NCBI GenBank assembly: GCA_030432755.1
Contig: JAUILZ010000008.1
Coordinates: 1 to 64,000 of the forward strand
Length of the DNA: 64,000 bases
Direction: 5' to 3'
DNA from: Gammaproteobacteria bacterium
GTDB lineage: Bacteria; Pseudomonadota; Gammaproteobacteria; Arenicellales; Poriferihabitantaceae
The position numbers and the translations under genes are program-made. Below the pieces are notes generated by a model that had not been told where the DNA came from, searched no databases, and saw only the letters and a program-made list of their open reading frames with translations. Below are positions 33,701 through 41,118 of the stretch, piece by piece; positions within the stretch are counted from its first letter, which is position 1; every line of letters begins with the position of its first letter.

Positions 33701-33789
33701 TCGGCCCGGGCCACGAGTTCATCCGGGCCCGACGCCCCCCGGAGGAACGAGTAGTTGCTGGTCGCGTACAGCTCGGCGTAGTCGGGCAT
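30694..33789 (-). CDS. dnaE2: Error-prone DNA polymerase DnaE2 (ImuC)
   Basis: 1031 residues. A PHP domain (ELYATSNYSFLRGASGPDEL) is followed by the polymerase core with RGSAANSAVCYCLGI and the catalytic aspartates in DIDVDFEHERREEVI, and then C-terminal OB-fold and HhH-like regions. It is the C-family translesion polymerase that works with ImuA and ImuB. The start (33789) is 15 bp after the imuB stop codon. Its end overlaps the 3' end of intI by 60 bp in antisense orientation. It lies in the lexA-imuA-imuB-dnaE2 operon. Confidence 0.96.
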   Translation of the reverse strand: MPDYAELYATSNYSFLRGASGPDELVARADDLGYRAIAITDECSLSGMVRAWQEARERAVRLIVGSAFDLGDGLRLVLLAADRAGYGNLCRIITHARRQAEKGDYRLGIGDLENLPREGCLAIWPTDLAATKDQGRALAALFPGRLWTGVSLQRSGRDRELLARSEALASALGLPRTACGDVLMHHPARRPLRDVLTAIRLGRPLAELGHDLPANGEQVLRPRPHLARLYPPELLAESMAIAELCTFDPGTLRYEYPDDLTPPGMRADEWLRQLTEEGLTRRWPDGAPAKVRSQVESELRLIGELNYEPYFLTVHDLVRFARGEGILCQGRGSAANSAVCYCLGITEVNPANVDLLFERFISKERDEPPDIDVDFEHERREEVIQYIYRRYGRHRAALAATVITYRARSAIRDVGKAIGLGLDQVDRIARAVQHWDKVEVLHERLKESGFDPSNPRIRLLFDLVGEVIGFPRHLSQHVGGFVIARRELAELVPVENASMADRTVIQWEKDDLEALGLLKVDVLALGMLTAIRKTFDYIRDYRGEELTMAGIQNRGEDAEVYGMIQRADTVGVFQIESRAQMSMLPRLRPANYYDLVIEIAIVRPGPIQGDMVHPYLRHRNNPDQVTYPSEALRDVLKRTLGVPIFQEQVMKIAMVAAGFTPGEADQLRRAMAAWKRRGGLEHFEDKLIGGMLERGYTREFAEQVFNQVKGFGDYGFPESHSASFALLAYVSSWLKHYEPAAFCCGLLNSQPMGFYRPAQLVNDAIRHGVEVRPVDVNESRWDCHLEPGRHPAQGGRRPALRLGLRMVKGLGENAGRHLVTVRSNARFRTLQDLEQRSGLEKRDLAALAAADALAALSGHRHRAYWEVAGIEEPVETLGEAAFNEATPMLTRPVQWQDTVADYASTGLTLGEHPLSQLRDTLSARRMVTAATLPEMPSGRRATVAGLVINRQRPGTASGVMFATLEDETGHANIVIWPKLVEKQRRILLTTRLLIVTGTVQTESDVTHLIAERLADGSDLVEGLATKSRDFH

Positions 33790-33804
33790 GGCGGCGACCC
33801 GGGC

Positions 33805-35817
33805 TCACCCGAACAGTCCGTGGAGGTACCAGCGCCCCGCCCCGTCGCCGCCGGCCGCGGCGCGCAGGTCGCGGAACAGCCAGCCGCGGGGGCCGTCGTC
33901 CCGGGGACCGTTGCCTCGGGCGTCGCCGCCGATCCCGGCGGTGAGGTAGTCGCGGCGCATGTCTGCGCGCTCCCACCAGCCGGCCTCGATACGCTCGGTT
34001 TCCGGGGGCCGGTCCGCGGCCGGATGGATCGCCTCCCGCCGCGTCAGCGGGCGTGGTTCCGCCAGCAGCCACAGCGGCCGGGGCGACAGGTCCTGGCGAA
34101 GCGAAGCGGTGGCAACGTCTCCCGGCTTTTCCCCCGCCCACGACGGACACGCGGCTCTCTCCGGCCGGTGGTCTGCCACCAGTTGCAGGCGGCAGACGCC
34201 CTCCCGGCCGAGGCGGGCGGTGAGCAGGTCGACGAGGCCGTCCCAGTCGGGCTGGTCGTCCTGGCGGCGCTCGAACAGGTCCTGGCTGTCCTGGCCGCGG
34301 GGCAGCGCGCGGTCGATGCGCAGGGATACCGCTTCCACGGCCTCCGGCATGGCCACCCGCCGGCTGCCCGTGGCCCGACCACCAGTGCCACACGGCCTTG
34401 CCGCGGGCCGGGCCGGGGCCGTCAGCCGGGCCTCCAGCAGGGTCTCCAGTTGCGGCAGGAAATGCCCCGCGCGGAATCCCGCGCGGGCGGTCGCCACCGG
34501 CAGGCGGGTGCGGCGGCGTTCGCCCCGGCCGCGATCCACGTGCCAGAGTTCGAACAGCACCTCCTCCGCCGCCGCCGCGTGGCGGTCGAGAAAGCGGCAG
34601 GCCTCCGCCAGCAGTTTCTCCGCCGCCAGCAGGATCATGCCGCTGTCGCGGGTGTCCGCCGGCAGCGTGATGCGCCGGCGGAAGCGCGGGACGGGCTCCA
34701 TCCGCGCCGCGGCCTCGGGCCGTTCACCCGCGAGCCGCCCGAGGTAGTCCGGCAGCGCGCTGCCGAAGCGCCGCCCCAGGTCCGCGGGGGGCAACCGCCA
34801 GAGATCCCGCAGGGTGCCGAGCCCGCAGCGCCCGAGGTCCGCCACCAGGCCGGCCTCGATGTCGGCCCCGGACAGGGGGATGTCGCCCAGCCGCGCGCGC
34901 AGCTCCGCCGGGTCGCGGATCACCTCCTCGCGGCCGTTGCGCGCCAGCAGCAGCGCCGCGGTGGGCGCGGGGGCCACCGCCAGCAGCGGTGGCGGGTATT
35001 CCCTCGTGCCGCGTTCCACCGGGCCGGGCCCCGCCGGGTCGGGCCCCGCCGGGCCGGAGCCCGCGGCAAACCGCTCCCGCAACCGGTCCAGCAATGCCTC
35101 CAGTCCGCCGAACAGGCGCAGGCTGCCGGCCACCTCCATGAGCAGCGAGTCGGCATTGTCCGCGGGACCGGTCACGGCGCGCACCGGCGTCTTCCGGCCG
35201 CGGGCGGTTTCCGAGGCGGTGCGCCAGAGCCCGAGGCTCACCGCCGGGGTGAACCGGTGCAGGGCCTCGCCGGCGCGCTTCAGCCAGCGGTACTCCGCGA
35301 GCGGGTCCCGCCGCCGCACCACCAGGTTGCGGCACAGCACGTGGGCGGCATTGAGCGGCATCCCCGGCGCCACGCCGAGATCCGACGCCAGGGGACAGGC
35401 GGCATGCACCAGTTGCCGGCCGCCGCTTTCATGGATCACCACCCCGGGCAGGCCCTCGGGGAAGTCGCAGACCAGGAGCGGCAGCGCGGGGAAATGCAGC
35501 GCGATCCAGCAGGGCGGGCGGCACGCGGCGGCAGTGGCCTCGCTCTTCGCCGAGGCCGTATCCGCGGAAACGTCCGGCCATGCCACGGGCGCCCGGGCGA
35601 TCCGGGCGGGCGCATGGAACGGGGCGGGGCTTGTTCGCTCCGGGCTATCCCCTTCCGGGCCAGGCCGCACAAGATCGGGCCGCGCCAGATCGGACCGCGA
35701 CAGGCTGGATTCCGGCTGGCCGGACGGCGCCGGGTCCTGCTGGACCGGGTTCCTCCGGACCGGGTCCCGCCGGACCGGATCCCCCCCGGCCTCGGCGATC
35801 AGGTCCCGGGTCGCCAC
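33805..35817 (-). CDS. imuB: Y-family polymerase-like protein ImuB
   Basis: About 670 residues from GTG 35817, which overlaps the imuA stop by 19 bp; the true start is uncertain. The conserved ImuB opening, CWIALHFPALPLLVCDFPEG, comes only after a roughly 115-residue N-terminal stretch rich in repeated RRDPV/RRNPVQQDP units. The polymerase-like little-finger and C-terminal interaction regions follow. ImuB lacks the acidic catalytic triad of active Y-polymerases and bridges ImuA, DnaE2 and the beta clamp. The expanded low-complexity N-terminus is unusual for the family. Confidence 0.9.
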   Translation of the reverse strand: MATRDLIAEAGGDPVRRDPVRRNPVQQDPAPSGQPESSLSRSDLARPDLVRPGPEGDSPERTSPAPFHAPARIARAPVAWPDVSADTASAKSEATAAACRPPCWIALHFPALPLLVCDFPEGLPGVVIHESGGRQLVHAACPLASDLGVAPGMPLNAAHVLCRNLVVRRRDPLAEYRWLKRAGEALHRFTPAVSLGLWRTASETARGRKTPVRAVTGPADNADSLLMEVAGSLRLFGGLEALLDRLRERFAAGSGPAGPDPAGPGPVERGTREYPPPLLAVAPAPTAALLLARNGREEVIRDPAELRARLGDIPLSGADIEAGLVADLGRCGLGTLRDLWRLPPADLGRRFGSALPDYLGRLAGERPEAAARMEPVPRFRRRITLPADTRDSGMILLAAEKLLAEACRFLDRHAAAAEEVLFELWHVDRGRGERRRTRLPVATARAGFRAGHFLPQLETLLEARLTAPARPAARPCGTGGRATGSRRVAMPEAVEAVSLRIDRALPRGQDSQDLFERRQDDQPDWDGLVDLLTARLGREGVCRLQLVADHRPERAACPSWAGEKPGDVATASLRQDLSPRPLWLLAEPRPLTRREAIHPAADRPPETERIEAGWWERADMRRDYLTAGIGGDARGNGPRDDGPRGWLFRDLRAAAGGDGAGRWYLHGLFG
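35740..35785. repeat. 15-bp intragenic repeat in imuB
   Basis: About three units of CCGGACCGGGTCCCG-like DNA, centred on the palindrome GGACC-G-GGTCC. Read in imuB as RRDPV-RRNPV-QQDP. Confidence 0.75.
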
Positions 35818-36773
35818 GGCGGCAATGCCACGCTTTCCCCGCCACACCAGCCATAACGCGACTTCACCAGGGCCACGTGGACCGCCCCGGCGCGGCGCGC
35901 CACCCGCAGCCGCAGGCCCACCGGGCTGTCCACCGCCGGGCCGAGGCCGAGGATCACGCCGATGCCGCCGGCGCGATCCGCCGCCAGTTGCAGCCGGCGG
36001 ACCCGCTGCGCCCGGAAGGTTGCCCGCTGACCGGGCCAGAGCAATACCAGCGCCGCGTCTCCCTGGCACAGCAGTTTTTCCGCCGCCCACCAGGCATCCC
36101 GCTCCCGCCTCTCCACGACCGCGCCCGTGTCGGCTTCCTCTGGCTCCTGCCCCGGCGCCACCACCAGCAGCTTGGCGAGGGTGACCCCCGCCTGGACCAG
36201 CGCGGGGGCATAGGGCTGGAACGGCGGCGCCACCAGGGCCACCCGACTGCCGGCGGCGGTAAGCCGGGTCATGAGCGGCAGGAACGGCTGCAGTTCGCCG
36301 CTGCCCCAGGCGGCCACCACAATCTCGATCACCGCGCGGCGCGGCCAGCCGCCCGTGGGCAAGAGATCGTCCAGCGCCGGATAACCGGTATCGAAGACGT
36401 GGGCGGCGCGGCGTTCCACGCCGGCGTCCGTGTCGAATGCACGGACCGGGGTCCCGCCGGACCGGGTCCCGCCGGACCGGGTTCCGCCGTGGTCGCGCCC
36501 GCGCCAGAGGCCCGGGGTCTCGCGGATCAGTTGCTCAAGGCCCTTTCCCGTGGGCGCGGACCCGTGAGCTTCGTCGTCGCCGGGAATGTCGCCGGGGGCA
36601 TCATCGGGACTGATTTCAGCGTCCGCATCGCCCTCTTCCGCCGGCCCGTCCGGGTCTCGCAAGATCGGGTCCCGCCGGACCGGGTCCCGCCGGACCAGGT
36701 CCGGCTGCATCGTGTCCGGGCGGGCCGAAACATCATGACCCGACTCCTGCCAGACCGCCGCCCGCCCGCTCAT
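35799..36773 (-). CDS. imuA: Translesion synthesis protein ImuA (RecA-like)
   Basis: 324 residues. The RecA-like core starts near 130 (FDTGYPALDDLLPTGGWPRR, with AVIEIVV as the first strand). Loops with RVALVAPPFQPYAPAL and LWPGQRATFRAQRVRRLQLA follow. ImuA works with ImuB and DnaE2 in SOS mutagenesis. The first 125 residues are low complexity: RRDPVRRDPILRDP near 28-42 and GGTRSGGTRSGGT near 97-109. Both are encoded by the same DNA repeat in different frames. It is 39 bp downstream of lexA. Confidence 0.92.
   Translation of the reverse strand: MSGRAAVWQESGHDVSARPDTMQPDLVRRDPVRRDPILRDPDGPAEEGDADAEISPDDAPGDIPGDDEAHGSAPTGKGLEQLIRETPGLWRGRDHGGTRSGGTRSGGTPVRAFDTDAGVERRAAHVFDTGYPALDDLLPTGGWPRRAVIEIVVAAWGSGELQPFLPLMTRLTAAGSRVALVAPPFQPYAPALVQAGVTLAKLLVVAPGQEPEEADTGAVVERRERDAWWAAEKLLCQGDAALVLLWPGQRATFRAQRVRRLQLAADRAGGIGVILGLGPAVDSPVGLRLRVARRAGAVHVALVKSRYGWCGGESVALPPWRPGT
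36442..36488. repeat. 15-bp intragenic repeat in imuA, frame A
   Basis: Three consecutive copies of the CCGGACCGGGTCCCG unit. In the imuA frame they read GGTRS-GGTRS-GGT, which differs from the translation of the copy at 36651-36705. Confidence 0.8.
36651..36705. repeat. 15-bp intragenic repeat in imuA, frame B
   Basis: Two to three units with the same palindromic unit as at 36442. In the imuA frame they read RRDPV-RRDP with diverged flanks ILRDP and DLV. Confidence 0.8.
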
Positions 36774-36812
36774 CGCCGACCATCCGCGCTGCTCGTCGTC
36801 ACCATCCCCGGC

Positions 36813-37478
36813 TCACCGCTTCGACAGCCCCCGGTTGCGGATCACCCCCACGCCGAGGCCCTCGATGGCGAAATCCTCCTCCCGGAGGTCCACCTCGATG
36901 GGTTCGAAGTCCGGGTTCTCCGCCTCCAGGGTGACGCTGTAGCCGCGGCGGCGAAAGCGCTTCACGGTGACGTCGTTGCCGATGCGGGCCACCACGATCT
37001 GGCCCGAGACCACGTCCGGCGTGCTGTGCACCGCGAGCAGGTCGCCATGGAGTATCCCGACATCGCGCATGCTGTGGCCGCGCACCCGTAGCAGGTAGTC
37101 CGCGCGCGGCTCGAAGAAGGCAGGGTCCATCTCGAAATGCTCCTCGATATGCTCCTCCGCCAGGATCGGCTCCCCCGCCGCCACCCGGCCCACCACCGGC
37201 AGTCCCGACGGGGTCTTCTCGCGCAGGCGGATCCCCCGGGACAGCCCGGGCAGCAGGTCGATGGCACCCTTGCGCTCCAGCGCCCGCAGGTGGTCCTCGG
37301 CCGCGGTGGGGGAACTGAAGCCGAAATGGCCGCAGATGTCCGACCGGGTCGGCGGCATGCCGGTCCGGTCCATGGTTTTTCTAATCAGATCAAGTACTTG
37401 CTTCTGGCGCCGCGTCAACGGGCGGTCGTCCTGGGGCGGTCTTCGGCGGCGGGTGCCGGCGGATTTCCTGGGGGCCAT
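36813..37478 (-). CDS. lexA: SOS repressor LexA
   Basis: 221 residues from ATG 37478. The N-terminal winged helix reads [20 protein letters not shown], then [18 protein letters not shown], close to the E. coli recognition helix. The self-cleavage site is A101-G102 (GRVAAGEP) and the Ser-Lys dyad is S136 (GHSMRD) and K173 (VTVKRF). It represses this operon and, by its matching box, the integrase. The CTGT-N8-ACAG box upstream is of the E. coli type, unlike the GTAC-type box used by the LexA2 proteins of some pseudomonads. Confidence 0.96.
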   Translation of the reverse strand: MAPRKSAGTRRRRPPQDDRPLTRRQKQVLDLIRKTMDRTGMPPTRSDICGHFGFSSPTAAEDHLRALERKGAIDLLPGLSRGIRLREKTPSGLPVVGRVAAGEPILAEEHIEEHFEMDPAFFEPRADYLLRVRGHSMRDVGILHGDLLAVHSTPDVVSGQIVVARIGNDVTVKRFRRRGYSVTLEAENPDFEPIEVDLREEDFAIEGLGVGVIRNRGLSKR

Positions 37479-37509
37479 GGCGTCGTTTTCTCCGGGGCAG
37501 GGAATTTAC

Positions 37510-37525
37510 CTGTTTATTTATACAG
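37510..37525. promoter_or_regulatory. LexA box upstream of lexA-imuA-imuB-dnaE2
   Basis: CTGTTTATTTATACAG (CTG-N10-CAG) lies 32 bp before the lexA start, the expected place for autoregulation. It differs from the intI box only in the central bases. Confidence 0.88.
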
Positions 37526-37607
37526 TAATATTGGGATCCGGACAACGAGGGAATAGAATGATTACAAAAGGCACACAATGTGATAAATTCTCCCAGAAGA
37601 GAGTTCG

Positions 37608-37898
37608 ATGACCGTCTATGCCTGGGATATCGCAAAGAACGAATGGCTCATGCGTGAACGGCGCATATCCTTCGAACGGATCGTGTTCCAGATCGAACAG
37701 GGTGGCCTGCTGGATATCATGCGCCATCCGGACACGGAGCGTTTTCCGCACCAGCAGATCTATATCGTCGAGGTGGACGATTACGCCTGGATCGTCCCAT
37801 TCGTTGAGACGGATGCGCATATCTTCCTGAAGACCGTCATCCCGAGCCGGAAAGCCACGAGAAACTACCTGACGAACAAACGAGGGAAAAGCCAGTGA
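37608..37898 (+). CDS. Type II toxin (BrnT/DUF4258-like)
   Basis: 96 residues. The pattern YAWDIAKNEWLMRERRISFE, then QIEQGGLLDIMRHPDTERFP and LKTVIPSRKATRNYL, is a BrnT-like toxin group that pairs with a CopG-type antitoxin. RNA cleavage is the expected activity. It overlaps its antitoxin gene by 4 bp (GTGA). The location beside the divergent lexA promoter is noteworthy, since SOS could influence the locus, but no LexA box precedes this gene. Confidence 0.82.
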   Translation: MTVYAWDIAKNEWLMRERRISFERIVFQIEQGGLLDIMRHPDTERFPHQQIYIVEVDDYAWIVPFVETDAHIFLKTVIPSRKATRNYLTNKRGKSQ

Positions 37899-38206
37899 GC
37901 GGAAAACTGTCCAGAGAGGAAAAGGAGTTGCTCCAATCCTATGAACGCGGCGAATGGGAATCCATCAGGACCAGCGAAAGCATCGAGCGCCACAGGGAAG
38001 CTGCAAGGCGGACATTCGCAAAAGACAAGCGCGTCAATATCCGGATCTCCGGTAAGGACCTCGACCTGATACAGGAACGCGCTCTGATCGAGGGCATTCC
38101 CTACCAGACACTGATGTCCAGCGTGCTTCACAAATACGTGACGGGACGCCTGGTCGACAGATCAGCGCCGCCGGAACAGAACCATTCCGACCAGAATCAG
38201 CCTTAA
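37895..38206 (+). CDS. CopG/ribbon-helix-helix antitoxin
   Basis: 103 residues from GTG 37895. ELLQSYERGEWESIRTSESI and DKRVNIRISGKDLDLIQERA with IPYQTLMSSVLHKYVTGRL are typical of the RHH antitoxins that pair with the upstream toxin type. It would bind the toxin and the operon promoter. The C-terminal tail (VDRSAPPEQNHSDQNQP) is short and polar. Confidence 0.85.
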   Translation: MSGKLSREEKELLQSYERGEWESIRTSESIERHREAARRTFAKDKRVNIRISGKDLDLIQERALIEGIPYQTLMSSVLHKYVTGRLVDRSAPPEQNHSDQNQP

Positions 38207-38246
38207 AACTGATCGGGGCAGTAATGTTATGAATCGGTTCTGAACC

Positions 38247-38903
38247 ATGTGCGGCCGCTACGCCAACCACGTGAGACAGATGGGCCAGTGGGCCGACCTG
38301 CTCGGCGACTGGCCCGCGGACGCGGACATCGGCTACAACATCGCGCCTACCGCCATGGTGCCGGCGTTCACCGCGGAGTCCGGCCGCGCGATGCACTGGG
38401 GCATGGTCCCGCCCTGGGCGAAGGAGAAGAAACTCAAGTACGCCACCTTCAACGCGCGCTCGGAGTCGGTCGCGGACAAGCCCGCGTTCCGCCATGCCTG
38501 GAACAAATCACAGACCTGCCTGGTACCGGCCCTCGGCTACTACGAGTGGAAGGGGGAAAAAGGCAGCAAGCAACCCTACTTCATCCACCCTGTGGCGGAC
38601 GAACCGCTGGTCATGGCGGGCCTCTGGGAACACTGGCAAATGGGGGAAGACAGCCTGTACTCCTGCACCATCATCACCCGGCCCTCCGGTGGCGTACTGG
38701 CCGACCTGCATTCGCGCATGCCGCTGATGCTGGACCATACCGCGGCGGAGCAATGGCTGAACGACGGCGTGCCTGTGTTCGACGATCTCATGGACGGGCA
38801 GGACGTGAGCGGCTTCACCTTTCATCCCGTGAGCAAGGCGGTCAACCGGTCGGGCAACGAGGGCGCGGAACTGGTGGAGCCGATCGAACTCCCGGAGAAC
38901 TGA
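38247..38903 (+). CDS. yedK: SRAP-family abasic-site protein (YedK/HMCES)
   Basis: 218 residues. The SRAP set is present: Cys2 after the initiator Met (MCGRYA), N69 in FNARSES, E100 in LGYYEW and the histidine in LHSRMP near 154. The protein forms a thiazolidine cross-link with abasic sites in single-stranded DNA, protecting them from cleavage. It is SOS-associated by genomic context, here next to lexA and the mutagenesis operon, though no LexA box was seen at its own promoter. Confidence 0.93.
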   Translation: MCGRYANHVRQMGQWADLLGDWPADADIGYNIAPTAMVPAFTAESGRAMHWGMVPPWAKEKKLKYATFNARSESVADKPAFRHAWNKSQTCLVPALGYYEWKGEKGSKQPYFIHPVADEPLVMAGLWEHWQMGEDSLYSCTIITRPSGGVLADLHSRMPLMLDHTAAEQWLNDGVPVFDDLMDGQDVSGFTFHPVSKAVNRSGNEGAELVEPIELPEN

Positions 38904-38949
38904 TACCACTCCGAGAGAGATCGAAAGATTGTGGTAGCCGGAACCGGCC

Positions 38950-39582
38950 TCAGGCCCCGGTTACGTCTTCCGCCATCGCCATCTGCTGGATATCGATCGC
39001 CTCGACGTTGCCCCGGTCAAGGCGGAAGATCAGGTGCTGGGGATGATCGAGCTGGCCGGCGACATCGCGTTCCATGTCGAGGTAGCGTCGTCGGATCACC
39101 CGGCTCACCACGCTGTGGGTGACCGCGACGATGACGCGATTCCGGGGCAGTTCGTCCATCCAGCGGTCCACCTTGTCCTCGACGTCGGCGTAGGACTCCC
39201 CGTTGGGCACGGTGTAGAACCACTTGTCCGCCTCGCGTTCCTCCAGGGCGCCGGGAAAGTGCTGCTCGATCTCGTCGTTGGTGAGTCCCGACCAGTCGCC
39301 GTAGTCGAACTCGATCAGACGCGGCTCGAAATGCACCGCTTCGGCGGGGAAGCCGAGGGCGTCGATCAGGTACTGCGCGGTGCGCCGGGTGCGGCCGAGA
39401 GGACTCGCATGGAGCGGCACGTTACCGGCGCGGATGTCCTCGCCCGGTATCAATTGCCCCAGCACCCCGGCATAGGCCCGTGCCTGGCGCACGCCGGTTT
39501 CCGTGAGCGGGGAATCGTCAAGCCCCTGCTTGCGCAACTGGAAATTCCACAGGGTTTCCGCATGGCGAAGCAGGTAGATCAT
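38950..39582 (-). CDS. Histidine phosphatase family protein
   Basis: 210 residues. The phosphoglycerate-mutase-like motif is YLLRHAETLWNFQ (H7), with the second arginine in SPLGRTRRTAQY, the EFDYGDWSGL region and the second histidine in AVTHSVVSR. These are cytosolic phosphatases or mutases acting on sugar phosphates, phosphoserine or similar substrates. No substrate is identifiable. It is 7 bp from the next gene on its strand, probably cotranscribed. Confidence 0.88.
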   Translation of the reverse strand: MIYLLRHAETLWNFQLRKQGLDDSPLTETGVRQARAYAGVLGQLIPGEDIRAGNVPLHASPLGRTRRTAQYLIDALGFPAEAVHFEPRLIEFDYGDWSGLTNDEIEQHFPGALEEREADKWFYTVPNGESYADVEDKVDRWMDELPRNRVIVAVTHSVVSRVIRRRYLDMERDVAGQLDHPQHLIFRLDRGNVEAIDIQQMAMAEDVTGA

Positions 39583-39589
39583 TGTGTGG

Positions 39590-40288
39590 TTACCCGTCCT
39601 CCCGGTGAAAGATTTCCTCGAGATCGAAACCGGTGAGGCGACGGATGGTACGGATCACGTACCACATGATACCGAACAGCATGATCATCGACGGAATCGC
39701 GATCATGGGGTAGCTGAGGAATGTCATCTTGCCCAACTCCTCGTTGAACGCCACGGTACCGGTATCGCTGGTAACGATGACCTTGGCGAGCACGTAGTTC
39801 ATTACCGCGGAGAACGCGAACGTGCCGGCCAGGCAGTGGTTGGCGAAACGCAGCTTGTTTTCGAACTGCTGCACGTTGTCCTTGCGCTCGAGTGTGTCCT
39901 GGATACGCTCGGTCGCCATCACCAGCGGGTTGAAGATGAGCTTCTTCACCAGCGGCGAACGGGTGAAGCCGGTGATCACCACGGCGATGCCGATGAGAGC
40001 CGGGATCGCGGCCTCCTTGATCGCGAGCCAGCGCACGTCCAGCTTGAGAAGGCCGATGCCACCGGTGAGAAGCACGCTCACCAGGCCGAGGATGGCGATG
40101 TAGTTGACGTGGCGATTACGCACCAGGTCGTAGCCACCGTAGATCACCGGGAAGGCGAGCGCGATGATCAGTGCATTGACGGTGCCGAGCCGCTCCGGCC
40201 CGCTGAACTTCATCAGGATCACCGAGGGAATGACGACATTCACCAGGATCTCGATCAGCGGCGAGGGCTTTTTCTGGGCGGGGGGCAT
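39590..40288 (-). CDS. VC0807-like multi-pass membrane protein
   Basis: 232 residues from ATG 40288 (MPPAQKKPSPLIEILVNVV) with ribosome site GGAG; a longer start at 40312 is possible. Six or more hydrophobic segments are evident, with a central soluble loop FNPLVMATERIQDTLERKD. The family resembles septation/IspZ-like membrane proteins but has no known activity. It ends 7 bp before the phosphatase gene. Confidence 0.75.
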   Translation of the reverse strand: MPPAQKKPSPLIEILVNVVIPSVILMKFSGPERLGTVNALIIALAFPVIYGGYDLVRNRHVNYIAILGLVSVLLTGGIGLLKLDVRWLAIKEAAIPALIGIAVVITGFTRSPLVKKLIFNPLVMATERIQDTLERKDNVQQFENKLRFANHCLAGTFAFSAVMNYVLAKVIVTSDTGTVAFNEELGKMTFLSYPMIAIPSMIMLFGIMWYVIRTIRRLTGFDLEEIFHREDG

Positions 40289-40465
40289 GGTTTCTCCGGC
40301 GGACCGGCGCATTTAACCCAAGTGGCGCGTGGATTTCAAATCCCCGTCCGCCCGATACATGGGCCCACGGCGCCAACCGGAACCCGGCGCGAAGACGGTG
40401 TTCGCGTCGCCACCCATCCGGGCCGGGGTACAATCGGAGCAACCCCCAAATAACTGCGAACCACC

Positions 40466-41062
40466 ATGTCCAAGAGCATCGATTACTACCATTTTCTCGT
40501 CTCGCCCTGGAGCTATCTCGCCATTGGCCGGTTCAACGAGATCGTCGCGCGTCACGGCGCCACGGTGAACTACAAGCCCATCGCCCCGATGCCGACCTTC
40601 GAGAACATGGGCGGAGTACCCCTGCCGAAGCGCCACCCTTCCCGCCAGCGTTTCCGCATGGACGAACTCAAGCGCTGGTCTGCGCACCTCGACATACCGA
40701 TGAATTTCCAGCCGGCGCATTTCCCGGTAGACCCGTCCCTCGCCTCGCGCATGTTGCTGGCCGCGGGCAATGCGGGGCATGGCGCCGGCGCGCTCAGCGA
40801 CGCGGTGCTCACCGCGGTGTGGAAGGAGGAGAAGAACATCACCGACCGCGACACGCTGGTCGCGCTGGCAACGGCGTGCGGAATGGACGGGGCGGCGCTG
40901 CTGTCCGAGGCGGAATCCCCCGCGCTCGAGGAACAGTACCAGGCGGTGACCAAAGAGGCGCACGATGCGGACGTCTTCGGTTCGCCCACCTACGTGGTGG
41001 ACGGCGAGAACTTCTGGGGCCAGGACCGGCTGGACTTCCTCGATCGCTTCCTCGCCGGTTAG
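40466..41062 (+). CDS. 2-Hydroxychromene-2-carboxylate isomerase-like DsbA-fold protein
   Basis: 198 residues. DYYHFLVSPWSYLAIGRFNE at the start and VFGSPTYVVDGENFWGQDRL at the end frame the thioredoxin-like NahD/GST-kappa fold; the catalytic CxxC of DsbA is replaced by SPWS, as in isomerases. It may work with glutathione on an aromatic or chromene-type intermediate, but no aromatic pathway genes are adjacent. Confidence 0.88.
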   Translation: MSKSIDYYHFLVSPWSYLAIGRFNEIVARHGATVNYKPIAPMPTFENMGGVPLPKRHPSRQRFRMDELKRWSAHLDIPMNFQPAHFPVDPSLASRMLLAAGNAGHGAGALSDAVLTAVWKEEKNITDRDTLVALATACGMDGAALLSEAESPALEEQYQAVTKEAHDADVFGSPTYVVDGENFWGQDRLDFLDRFLAG

Positions 41063-41073
41063 GTCGTACTGAG

Positions 41074-41100
41074 CGGGCCGGGCCACGAAGGGCCCGGCCG
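41074..41100. terminator. Strong GC hairpin, likely bidirectional terminator
   Basis: CGGGCCGGGCC-ACGAA-GGGCCCGGCCG lies between the convergent isomerase and quinone reductase genes. The T-tract is weak, so rho-independent activity is uncertain. Confidence 0.5.
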
Positions 41101-41118
41101 ATTTGACGCTACGTCCCC

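Noticed and set aside
33505..35856. A 783-codon plus-strand open frame over imuB and the dnaE2 start
   Set aside because: It is antisense to imuB and has no recognisable domain; the coding strand is proven by conserved ImuB/DnaE2 motifs.
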